A stretch of DNA of 19,779 bases from Verrucomicrobiales bacterium (GTDB taxonomy: Bacteria > Verrucomicrobiota > Verrucomicrobiia > Limisphaerales > UBA11320). Each line of letters opens with the position of its first letter. Within the stretch, counting starts at the first letter, position 1. The notes under the pieces were generated by a model that saw nothing but the letters and a program-made list of their open reading frames with translations, was not told the DNA's origin and ran no database searches. The stretch lies in contig DMJJ01000199.1 in the NCBI GenBank assembly GCA_003452185.1, positions 610 to 20,388 on the forward strand, written 5' to 3'. A program made the translations under genes and the position numbers. Of the stretch, positions 1 to 6,951 are shown one piece after another.

Positions 1-1
1 G

Positions 2-553
2 GAATTCTGGCAGCGATGGCACATCAGCCTCTCGAGCTGGTTCCGCGACTACGTGTACATTCCGCTCGGCGGCAACCGGGGCGGTCCGCTCCGGACTCAC
101 CTGAACCTCCTGGTCACTTTCCTGGTTTCCGGGATCTGGCATGGGGCGTCCTGGACGTTTGTCATCTGGGGGGTGCTGCATGGGCTGGGGGTGATGGCCA
201 CCCGCGGGCTTGAACACTCGGCCCGCTACCGGGAGCGGGTTCCCACGCTCGTGAAACGGGCCGGGGTCTTTCTGTTCGTTGCGTTGACCTGGGTATTCTT
301 CCGTGCGGAGAGCCTCCCGGAGGCGCTCCGGATTCTTCGAAAGATCCTCTCGGGGCCCTGGACCACCCCTGGGATCCCGGTCCTGATGGTGATTCTGGTC
401 GTTCTGACCTGGGCTTATCAATCTGCCTGCGAATCGAGGTTTCGCCCGATCCTCCAGCTGGGGTGGGTCCGCGTCGGGCTTGCGGTGTCGATGCTCCTCT
501 ATCTCTGCCTCTGCTCCTCCGGCGGTGCCGGATTCATCTACTTCCAATTCTAG
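2..553 (+). CDS. MBOAT family O-acyltransferase, C-terminal part (5' cut by window edge)
   Basis: The reading frame is open from base 2 to the TAG at 551-553 and has no start inside the window, so this is the last 183 residues of a longer protein (MBOAT/AlgI proteins usually have about 450-500). It opens with EFWQRWHISLSSWFRDY followed by YIPLGGNR, then FLVSGIWHGASW, the two most conserved blocks of the AlgI/DltB branch. The histidine of IWHGASW is the family's catalytic His. Further hydrophobic helices follow (VFLFVALTWVFFRAESL, VLMVILVVLTWAY, and a C-terminal one). Members are inner-membrane proteins that move acyl groups, usually acetyl, toward extracytoplasmic polysaccharide. The next gene, an SGNH protein, starts 1 bp after this stop; such pairs are known from alginate and other exopolysaccharide acetylation systems. 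The acceptor cannot be told from the sequence. ATGs inside this frame, such as at 53, are internal. Confidence 0.95.
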   Translation, partial: EFWQRWHISLSSWFRDYVYIPLGGNRGGPLRTHLNLLVTFLVSGIWHGASWTFVIWGVLHGLGVMATRGLEHSARYRERVPTLVKRAGVFLFVALTWVFFRAESLPEALRILRKILSGPWTTPGIPVLMVILVVLTWAYQSACESRFRPILQLGWVRVGLAVSMLLYLCLCSSGGAGFIYFQF

Positions 554-554
554 A

Positions 555-1775
555 ATGACCGGACGCGATCCATCACGCGAAGCAGCCCCGCATGGGGTCT
601 CGGCAGCCCTTTCCGCTACGGGGGGGGAACCGTTCGGGCCGAACGAAGTGCGGTTGCGGTGGCAGGGGTGGGCGTGGGTGGCCGCGCTGGCGGCCCTGCT
701 GGCGCTCGGGATCCCGCGAGTCTGGGAACGGGTCGAGCGGGTCGCAACAGGCCAGGACTATCGGATCCCATACGCGCTGAGCAAGGACTACTGGCTTTAC
801 GGGCGCCGCCTGCGGAGCCTCTCGGATCCTGGTACGGTCGTTTTGCTCGGCGACTCGGTCGTCTGGGGGGAGTATGTGGGACCGGATGGGAGCCTCTCCC
901 ACTTTCTGAACCAGGAGACCGCCGCAACCGGTGAGCGGTTCGTCAACGGGGGTGTGAACGGGCTTTTTCCCCTGGCGATGGAGGGCTTGGTTGATCGGCA
1001 GGGCGGGGTGCTTAGCCATCACCGGGTCCTTCTGCAGTGCAATCCGCTCTGGATGACCAGCCCCAAGGCCGATCTCAGCACGAGAAAGGAGGAGCCGTTC
1101 AACCATTCCCGTCTGGTGCCTCAGTTTGCCCCCTGGATTCCGTGCTACCGGGCTGACGCCCACGAGCGGATCAGCGCCTGGATGGAGCAGCACGTGGAGT
1201 TTCTCTCCTGGGTGGGACATCTGCAGAGCGTTTACTTTGACGGCCGCAGCATTCCATCCTGGACCCTTGTGGAGGAAACGGGGACCCCGCCAAGGCACCC
1301 AAACCTGGTGCGAAACCCCCTGGCACGGATTACCCTTGAGGTGTCGGCGGAGGTGGTTCCCGATCCGCTGCGGGGTGTCGGCAGCCCCCGCCACAAGCCA
1401 TGGAAATCGGAGGCCGCAGGAGGGACGCAGTTTGAGTGGGTGCCGCTTGAGGCGTCACTCCAATGGGGAGCGTTCCGCAGGGTGATCCAGCAGTTGCGCG
1501 GGCGGGGCGCGGACCTCTTTGTTGTGATCGGCCCGTTCAACGAGGCGATCCTGGCGGAGGAGAACCGCCCGGCGTTTCATCGGATCCGGGACGGGATGGC
1601 GTCGTGGATGGAATCGCAGGGGGTGCCTCACTGCACGCCCGACCCGCTGCCGAGCCCTCTCTACGCCGACGCTAGTCACCCCCTGACTGAGGGATATGCC
1701 TTGCTGGCAAAGCGGCTCCTCTCCATCCCGGCCTTCCACCTCTGGGTTCAACCGCCCGGGCCGGCCGGGTTTTAA
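555..1775 (+). CDS. Membrane-anchored SGNH/GDSL-like protein, AlgJ/AlgX-type partner of MBOAT
   Basis: The protein has 406 residues. One membrane segment (about residues 38-54, WAWVAALAALLALG) probably anchors it with the bulk outside. SGNH blocks are recognisable: VVLLGDSVVWGE at 95-106 with the candidate nucleophile Ser101, NGGVNG at 131-136, VVIGPFN at 323-329, and DASH at 372-375 giving the Asp/His pair. These proteins handle acetyl groups outside the membrane, as transferases or esterases, alongside an MBOAT protein. I chose ATG 555, one base after the MBOAT stop, over an upstream in-frame start at 480 that would overlap conserved MBOAT sequence; 555 implies translational coupling. Its last codons (LWVQPPGPAGF and the stop) lie in the repeat starting at 1745, so the natural C-terminus may have been replaced. 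The SGNH call is fairly sure; the substrate is unknown. Confidence 0.85.
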   Translation: MTGRDPSREAAPHGVSAALSATGGEPFGPNEVRLRWQGWAWVAALAALLALGIPRVWERVERVATGQDYRIPYALSKDYWLYGRRLRSLSDPGTVVLLGDSVVWGEYVGPDGSLSHFLNQETAATGERFVNGGVNGLFPLAMEGLVDRQGGVLSHHRVLLQCNPLWMTSPKADLSTRKEEPFNHSRLVPQFAPWIPCYRADAHERISAWMEQHVEFLSWVGHLQSVYFDGRSIPSWTLVEETGTPPRHPNLVRNPLARITLEVSAEVVPDPLRGVGSPRHKPWKSEAAGGTQFEWVPLEASLQWGAFRRVIQQLRGRGADLFVVIGPFNEAILAEENRPAFHRIRDGMASWMESQGVPHCTPDPLPSPLYADASHPLTEGYALLAKRLLSIPAFHLWVQPPGPAGF

Positions 1776-2110
1776 ACCGCTAAGGGGACCGAAGGAACGC
1801 TATGGAGGGACTGGGACTGCTGACTTTTTTCTGATGAGCGTCACATGCCCCTTCCGGAACATCGCGTTCCTTATGTCCCCTTTGCGGTTGAACCTTCCCC
1901 GTCCGGGCCGGCCGGATTTTGAACCGCTAAGGGGACTGAAGGGACGCTATGGAGGGACCGGGACTCCTGGTTTTCTTTTTCTGATGAGCGTCACATGCCC
2001 CCTCCGGAACATCGCGTTCCTTATGCCCCCTTTGCGGTTTAAAACGCCCCCTTGGCGTTCCCCCTCCGCACCTTGGCGGTTGAACCCTCCCCGTCCTGGC
2101 CGGTTTGACC
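1745..2110. repeat. Two tandem ~150 bp copies of a long palindromic repeat plus a degenerate third part
   Basis: Two direct copies are offset by 147-150 bp: copy 1 about 1745-1893, copy 2 about 1894-2043. Each is an imperfect inverted repeat. Copy 1 arms are 1775-1803 and 1861-1889, matching at 25 of 29 positions; copy 2 arms are 1922-1950 and 2011-2039, matching at 23 of 29. Each arm reads outside-in as AACCGC, then A/T-AAGGGG, then AAGG-ACGC. The centre of each copy holds a T-rich stretch followed by CTGATGAGCGTCACATGCCC. From 2040 to 2110 there is a degenerate extra arm (CCTTGGCGGTTGAACC) and what looks like the start of another unit (CCGTCCTGGCCGG). This fills the space between the SGNH and EamA genes, overlaps the SGNH 3' end, and encodes nothing convincing of its own. 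No transposase is present. Confidence 0.85.
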
Positions 2111-2149
2111 GTTGACAGGAGTGGGACGGGCAGGGGTACGCTTCGCGGA

Positions 2150-3109
2150 GTGCATTCGAATTCGATCGATGGGCCAGCCCGACCACCCGGACGACTCCCC
2201 ATCCTCCTCGCCTTTCTCGCGGTATACCTCATCTGGGGGTCGACATACCTGGCCATCCGAATCGCAGTCGCCACGCTGCCCCCATTCCTCATGGCCGCGA
2301 TCCGGTTCCTGGTGGCGGGCGGGATCCTCATGGGTGCCTTGCGCGTGGCGGGCACGGAGCTCCCTGGTAAACGACACTGGCGGAACGCCGCAATCGCCGG
2401 CCTCCTCCTCTTCGTCGGCGGCAACGGACTCGTGGTCTGGGCCGCCCAAAGGCTCCCCTCCGGGCTGATCGCTCTCCTGGTCGCCACAACGCCAATCTGG
2501 ATGGCGCTCATCGACTGGCTGCGGCCCGGGGGGAATGCACCCGGCGCAAGGGCCGTCGTCGGAATTCTCGTCGGGTTGGGTGGCGTGGTCAGCTTGTTCG
2601 TCGGAAAGGGAATCAACGCCGGACCAGAGGGCCTGAGCCTGCCCGGAGTGGGAGCCGTGCTGGTTGCCAGCATCGCCTGGGCGGCAGGGTCGCTCTTCCT
2701 CCGGTCGGCGGAACGCCCCGCCTCGGGTTGGATGGCGGTCGCCGCACAGATGATCTGCGGGGGAGGCGGGCTCCTCGCGGTCGCCCTCCTGCGGGGGGAG
2801 GCCCGCCATGTCGAGGTTGCCTCCTTTTCCGCAGGATCGATCTGGGCATTCTTTTACCTCATCGTCATCGGATCGTGGGTCGGGTTCGGCGCCTACAGCT
2901 GGCTCCTCGAGCACAGCACCCCGGCCCGGGTCTCCACCTACGCTTACGTCAACCCCATCGTCGCGGTCTCCCTGGGATGTCTCTTCGCCGGGGAGAGCTT
3001 CACCTCACGGACCGCTTTCTCGGCCGGGGTAACCCTCGCTGGCGTGGCGATCATCATGGGTGGGAGCAGGCAGTCGCTGGCCGCCGGACGGGGGGAGCCG
3101 CTGGAATAG
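2150..3109 (+). CDS. EamA-family (drug/metabolite transporter superfamily) permease
   Basis: About 319 residues with ten predicted hydrophobic helices, arranged as two EamA halves, the usual architecture of RhaT/YedA-like DMT permeases. The first half opens with LLAFLAVYLIWGSTYLAI, a strong family signature, followed by PPFLMAAIRFLVAGGILM. The second half has SIAWAAGSLFLRSAER and ends with TYAYVNPIVAVSLGCLFAGE, the conserved segment before the last helices. Such inner-membrane proteins usually export amino acids or other small metabolites; the substrate cannot be predicted. The start is uncertain: no ATG lies before the first helix in this frame. GTG 2150 is the nearest candidate, while TTG 2105 falls in the upstream repeat and would add a hydrophilic tail. 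A TTGACA at 2112-2117, just past the repeat, could be a -35 box but lacks a well-spaced -10. The gene converges on the next one. Confidence 0.93.
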   Translation: MHSNSIDGPARPPGRLPILLAFLAVYLIWGSTYLAIRIAVATLPPFLMAAIRFLVAGGILMGALRVAGTELPGKRHWRNAAIAGLLLFVGGNGLVVWAAQRLPSGLIALLVATTPIWMALIDWLRPGGNAPGARAVVGILVGLGGVVSLFVGKGINAGPEGLSLPGVGAVLVASIAWAAGSLFLRSAERPASGWMAVAAQMICGGGGLLAVALLRGEARHVEVASFSAGSIWAFFYLIVIGSWVGFGAYSWLLEHSTPARVSTYAYVNPIVAVSLGCLFAGESFTSRTAFSAGVTLAGVAIIMGGSRQSLAAGRGEPLE

Positions 3110-3168
3110 CGCCTTCCCCCTGTGTTGGAGAGCGTGGTTCTACCCGGGGTGCCGGGAGGGGTTGGGGC

Positions 3169-4041
3169 CTAGTTGGCCAACGCGACGAGATAACGCTTCA
3201 CCCGGCCCGCCTCCTCCAGATTGTCAGTCTGAAGATAGGTTTGCTGAAGGTTCGCACACATGCGCATCAGAATCCGGCGGGTGCTCACCGGGGCGAGATA
3301 CCCTTCATGCAGCCCATGGTTGGTCGCGTGGAGGTGGCGGATGCAATCCCCCTTCGTCAGGAAGCGGCCCTGGTTGAAGCAGTCGATGTACAGCTCCAAG
3401 GTGGCGGACTGGAACCGGCAGACAAAATGTCCCGGGAGCCCGATCCCGGCCACCGGCAGCCCGAGCCGCCGACACAGGAAGAGGTACACCGCGCAAAGGC
3501 CGATCGGATTCCCCGTCCGGCGCTCCAGGATCCGGTTCAGATAGCAGTTCTCGGGGTCGGACTCATACCGCTGTGCCCCACGGTAACCCTGGTCCGAAAA
3601 GAGGTACTGGTTCATCACCAGCAGCTGCTGCTGGGGGGAGATGGTTGGCTGGATCCGGGTCCGGAGCTCGTTCGCGGCGGTGTCGACCACCGCCTGCAGG
3701 GCTTCGAGATTCGCCTCCGGGTACCGGGTCTGGGCGAGGAGCCCAGCGCCATATTCGAGGTCAAGATCCTCCCCGTGGTTCATGCAGAAGGCAAGAAACC
3801 GGGAGTCGCTCTCCTGGCGTTGGAAGTGCTGAACCACCTCCCGCGCGCGGCGGCGCAGGATCGGGTCGTCGTGCAGGAGGTACGGTTTGAGCCAGGGGAT
3901 TGCCTCCGAGCCGTAGCTGATCAACCGGGCCCTCACCATCTCGTGGACCCCGGGGTCCTCGTCGGCAAGCAGGCTGATCAGCGCCGTGCGCTGGGAGGTG
4001 GAGAGAACCGCAGGCGCGTGCGTCGGGAGTTCAGGGTTCAT
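3169..4041 (-). CDS. SirB1/transglutaminase-like family protein (Transglut_core2)
   Basis: 290 residues with no signal peptide or membrane helix. Residues about 15-75 (SLLADEDPGVHEMVRARL, AIPWLKPYLLHDDPILRRRA) look like short HEAT-type helical repeats. The core at about 163-210 carries the SirB1-family signature: DPENCYLNRILERRTGNPIG, then VYLFLCRRLGLPV, then GLPGHFVCRF. This fold is related to transglutaminases, but most SirB1-like members have no proven enzyme activity; here a Cys (residue 183, in GLC) and the His of PGHF lie near the usual catalytic positions. ATG 4041 is preceded on the minus strand by AAGGCAG at a plausible ribosome-binding distance. It converges on the EamA gene with 59 bp between them. 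The family call is solid; the function is unknown. Confidence 0.9.
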   Translation of the reverse strand: MNPELPTHAPAVLSTSQRTALISLLADEDPGVHEMVRARLISYGSEAIPWLKPYLLHDDPILRRRAREVVQHFQRQESDSRFLAFCMNHGEDLDLEYGAGLLAQTRYPEANLEALQAVVDTAANELRTRIQPTISPQQQLLVMNQYLFSDQGYRGAQRYESDPENCYLNRILERRTGNPIGLCAVYLFLCRRLGLPVAGIGLPGHFVCRFQSATLELYIDCFNQGRFLTKGDCIRHLHATNHGLHEGYLAPVSTRRILMRMCANLQQTYLQTDNLEEAGRVKRYLVALAN

Positions 4042-4414
4042 AGGCTGCCTTGAGCCACGGGGTAGTAGTTATGGCAGGAAAATCCCCCTGGCGCAAGGAC
4101 GACTCCCTGCCAGCAGCGGAAACCCCTGTCGCAGATCATGCAATACAGACTCCCGGGGGCTGAGCGTCATTCAATGCGGAAGCCCGGTTTTTTTGCCGTG
4201 GTCGATTTGGTTCAGCCAGCGGGTTCCCACCCACCAGGCGCCAACCCCTGGATCGCAGGGCGTGGAAGGTAGGGACCTGACCCGACTCCCCCGCTCCCGC
4301 ACAGCGATGAGACAGCCACCGGTTCCGCAGGGCTAGCACGAGCTTACTGCGGCGTTCGGTTCGTGACTTCCGATGCTCCAGGGTGTCCAAATCGTCGGGG
4401 TTATGAGGACATGG
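4042..4414. other. Intergenic region without a supported gene
   Basis: This 373 bp stretch lies between the divergent SirB1-like gene and the secreted protein. It holds a run of seven T (4188-4194) after AGCCCGG with only a 5 bp upstream stem, too weak to call a terminator. On the minus strand a frame stays open from 4558 to 4136, but it runs through the signal-peptide region of the downstream gene and has no clear start or recognisable domain. No -35/-10 pair stands out. A small GAGGA motif at 4405-4409 probably serves as ribosome-binding site for ATG 4415. Confidence 0.5.
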
Positions 4415-6003
4415 ATGGTTTCCCACAAAGGTTCTATCCTGAGACGCTTTTTTCCAGGTCCCTGGATCGTCGCAACGTTGCTTCTTGGCCATTCTCCCGC
4501 CTTCGCAGGCAGTGCCTCCAGCCCACGGAATCCCACGGGGCCTCATCACCCTCCCCATCCCCCGAGGAGGAGGGCGAGGAACTCCCCGCCCCCGCTCAGG
4601 TGGTGCTCCGACCGGGCGTGGTTCCGGTGGAGGAGGCCGCGTTCCTGATTGTCGACGCCGATACGGGTGCGCACCTGCCTGAGGTTCGATATCGCTTCTA
4701 CGGGCCTCTTGGAAAGCCTCTCGGTGCCTGGAAACCCGTTGGAGTCGGCGGGCTCGCCCAGGTGCAGGTGATGGGAGGATTCGGTCCGCGTACGGTGGAG
4801 TTCGAGGCGGAGGGGTATCGCAGCCAGCTCTTTGAGCTGCTGTTCCCGGAAAAGTCGCAGATCGTCGTCAGGCTTCATCGCCCTAGACAGCTGCACGTGC
4901 GGATTGTGAACCCCGACGGAACGCCGGCCACGAATGCCCAGGTACGGATCTCAGGTAACGACCACGCCCTCGGTTTGGAGCCCGCTCTGAGCCTTCAGCA
5001 CCGGCGGATGGTCAGGCGCGATGGGAGGGGATGGTCCGAACCCGCTCCCGATGGGGTTGAAGCCGTTGTCACCCACCTCTTCTCCGACAGCCGGGGCGGG
5101 GTCCTCCTGACATGGGACAGTCCGGAGCTTGTAGGCGTGATGCGCGACTCTCCGCCGATGGAGAGCTTCCTCCTGCTCGCGGTGAGTTCGAATGGGTTCG
5201 CCGCCACCCCGATGGTCGCCCAGACGCAAGACCAGAGGGAGGTCGTCGAGTTGCTTCCCTGGTGCACGGTCGAGGGCCGGCTCACGCACCATGGGAAGCC
5301 GTTGCCGCATCAGCCTGTGTTGATCACCCTTGAAGGGAGTGAGGAGATGGGCAGCCTCCGAAGCCTCCGGTGGCTGGCGATGTCCGATCCTGGCGGCTTC
5401 TTCCGATTCAGGGACGTCCCGCCCGGCACTCGGAGGTTGCTCCCAACACTGCCCGACAGGGCACCCAATGCTCAGGCGGGGGACTGGCGTTCTGCAGGGG
5501 GAAGAGGCGTCAAATTGAGACCTGGACGAACGAATGTCGTGGATCTGGACATCGGTGGGGCTGCGGTGACGGGTGTTGCCGCCGTTTCGGACGCCGGGCT
5601 TGCAACACGGGAGCTCCTGGTGGAACTGCTGCCAAGAGATCCGGAGGCGCGCGCCAACAACCCGTCCCTCACGTTCATCGGGCATGCACGCCGTGTCACG
5701 GGTGGCAGCACCAGCGTGGGCGGGGCATCGAGGTCGATGGTTTGTGCCAGCGGAGCCACCTATTGGTTCGAGGATGTGGCGGCTGGCGACTACATCCTGG
5801 AGGCGCGGGAGAATGTCCCGTTCAATCGACGCTTCGACGCGCCAGGCCAGTTGGTCCCTTTCCCGGTTTATAGGACGGAGTTAACGGTTGATGTCAGCGC
5901 GGCTCGTGACGGGCGTACCATCAATCTTGGATCACAACCCTTGGCCCCAGCGAAACCGGGGCGGTCGGCCGGGGCACCGATCCCTGGGTTGGGTGAACAG
6001 TGA
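4415..6003 (+). CDS. Secreted protein with carboxypeptidase-regulatory-like beta-sandwich modules; apparent frameshift after signal peptide
   Basis: The long frame (phase 1, open from GTG 4363) encodes several beta-sandwich modules: about residues 91-175 of that frame (FLIVDADTGAHLPEVRY onward), a second starting LHVRIVNPDGTPATNAQVRI, a third with VEGRLTHHGKPLPHQPVLIT and SDPGGFFRFRDVPPGT, and a last one ending near DYILEAREN. NPDGTPATNAQV and FRFRDVPPGT resemble carboxypeptidase-regulatory/Cna-B-like domains, probably for binding or display outside the cell. The phase-1 N-terminus does not look like a protein start. In phase 2, ATG 4415 has GAGGA upstream and encodes a clear signal peptide (KGSILRR, hydrophobic WIVATLLL, then HSPAFA cleavage). 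Joining the two needs a -1 shift between about 4506 and 4600, perhaps at the five C at 4559-4563. It could be an assembly error, a mutation or real slippage. I annotate from 4415 as one broken or shifted gene. Function unknown. Confidence 0.7.
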
Positions 6004-6053
6004 TCACCCTTCTGACACGCCGGCCCTGCCAGGCGCAGCTCCCAACCCCCGCC

Positions 6054-6069
6054 ACCCCGCTTGCGGGGT
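6054..6069. terminator. Short GC hairpin between convergent genes, possible bidirectional terminator
   Basis: ACCCCGC (6054-6060), TT, GCGGGGT (6063-6069) form a perfect 7 bp inverted repeat. It sits 50 bp after the stop of the secreted protein and 7 bp beyond the stop of the small membrane protein coming the other way. Neither side has a T run, so Rho-independent termination is not assured. Confidence 0.35.
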
Positions 6070-6076
6070 CGGAAAC

Positions 6077-6340
6077 CTACTCCCCGGAGATCCCGGCCAG
6101 GCACCGGGCCCGCGCTGCGGCACGGCGTCGGCGGATCCAGGCAACCATGATGATGATTTCCATCAGGGAGCCCAAGGCAGCCAGAAACGCGAGCGTGGCG
6201 CAGGCGCTGCCATAGACCTCGCCTCCAAACCCCTGGAGCAGGGAACGGAACACGACGTCCCCCCAGAGCAACAATCCTGAGGCGACGCACAGCAGGAGCA
6301 TCGCCCGGGAGCGTCGAATCCGTTGGACAGGGGTGAACAC
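6077..6340 (-). CDS. Hypothetical small membrane protein with two transmembrane helices
   Basis: I do not recognise a family. From GTG 6340 the protein has 87 residues: a basic N-terminus (VQRIRRSRA), a hydrophobic segment (MLLLCVASGLLLW), a short loop with FGGEVYGS, a second segment (ATLAFLAALGSLMEIIIMVAW) and a strongly basic tail (IRRRRAAARAR). Basic residues at both ends suit a helical hairpin with both termini in the cytoplasm. That is why I prefer 6340 over ATG 6301, which would drop the first basic cluster; GTG 6355 is also possible. The frame continues upstream to 6658, but that part runs antisense to the conserved ACT-domain gene and is surely not coding. It is divergent from the ACT gene and convergent with the secreted protein. 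The membrane pattern supports it; conservation is untested. Confidence 0.5.
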   Translation of the reverse strand: MFTPVQRIRRSRAMLLLCVASGLLLWGDVVFRSLLQGFGGEVYGSACATLAFLAALGSLMEIIIMVAWIRRRRAAARARCLAGISGE

Positions 6341-6526
6341 CGCGCAAGGTAACACCAACCGGTCCACCCCGGGAGGCCCCCTTGGGCTGCGGGAGATGCG
6401 AAACCGGGCATCGGGGATCCCCCGGCCCGGAACTCCCTCGTTGGCAATTGCGGTTCCGGGTTGGAGGCCCGATATTGCACCGGGCCGGGCCGTGGGAATC
6501 ACCCCGCGCGACGTGCCCCCGCAAAC

Positions 6527-6922
6527 ATGATTCAACTCAGCACGCAGCTTGCCGTTTTCCTTGAAAACCGACCCGGGATGCTCGGGCGCGTGGTGGATGC
6601 GCTCGCCAAGGCGCACGTGAACATCTACGCCATGTCGAGCAGCGACACCGTGGACCACACGGTGATCCGTATGGTGGTGAACGATCCCCAGAAGGCGCTC
6701 TACCTCTTTGAGGAACGGGGGACCCTTGTGGTCGCGGATGAGATCCTCATGATCGAAGGGGATAACCGGCCCGGATCGCTCGGGGAGATCGCCACAAAGC
6801 TCGGAAAGGCCAGGATCAACATCGAGTACGCCTACTTCGCCACGCTACCCAAGTCGAAGAAGGGACTTCTGATCCTGCGCGTGGATCGGCCAAAACAGGC
6901 CCTCAAGGTCCTGAACACCTGA
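6527..6922 (+). CDS. Tandem ACT-domain protein (amino-acid-binding regulator)
   Basis: 131 residues made of two ACT domains: about 4-66 (LAVFLENRPGMLGRVVDALAKAHVNI...) and about 71-130 (LMIEGDNRPGSLGEIATKLG...). Each contains the diagnostic NRPG-LG turn before the first helix, where ACT domains bind small ligands, typically amino acids. There is no catalytic domain, DNA-binding domain or signal peptide, so it is probably a cytoplasmic sensor acting through a partner protein. ATG 6527 is the first Met before the conserved strand; the frame is open further upstream but that part is not ACT-like. No clear Shine-Dalgarno is present. A relatively AT-rich patch near 6471-6480 (GATATT) could hold a -10 box, but this is weak. 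The GH13 gene begins 29 bp downstream on the same strand, so co-transcription is possible. The ligand and partner are unknown. Confidence 0.9.
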   Translation: MIQLSTQLAVFLENRPGMLGRVVDALAKAHVNIYAMSSSDTVDHTVIRMVVNDPQKALYLFEERGTLVVADEILMIEGDNRPGSLGEIATKLGKARINIEYAYFATLPKSKKGLLILRVDRPKQALKVLNT

Positions 6923-6951
6923 ACGGTCCCGGCTGCGGAACCCCGGTTCCT

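Noticed and set aside
3143..3156. CCCGG-GGTG-CCGGG hairpin between EamA and SirB1-like genes as terminator
   Set aside because: A 5 bp stem without a T run in GC-rich DNA is expected by chance.
2728..4053. 441-codon plus-strand frame running across the EamA 3' end and antisense to the SirB1-like gene
   Set aside because: It crosses two well-supported genes on both strands and shows no family motif.
4181..4194. AGCCCGG followed by seven T, terminator-like
   Set aside because: Only a 5 bp imperfect stem (GGGCT/AGCCC) lies upstream, and no plus-strand gene ends nearby that needs it.
6448..6476. TTGCGG, 17 bases, GATATT as a promoter for the ACT gene
   Set aside because: Only three of six -35 and four of six -10 positions fit; too weak to list as a feature.
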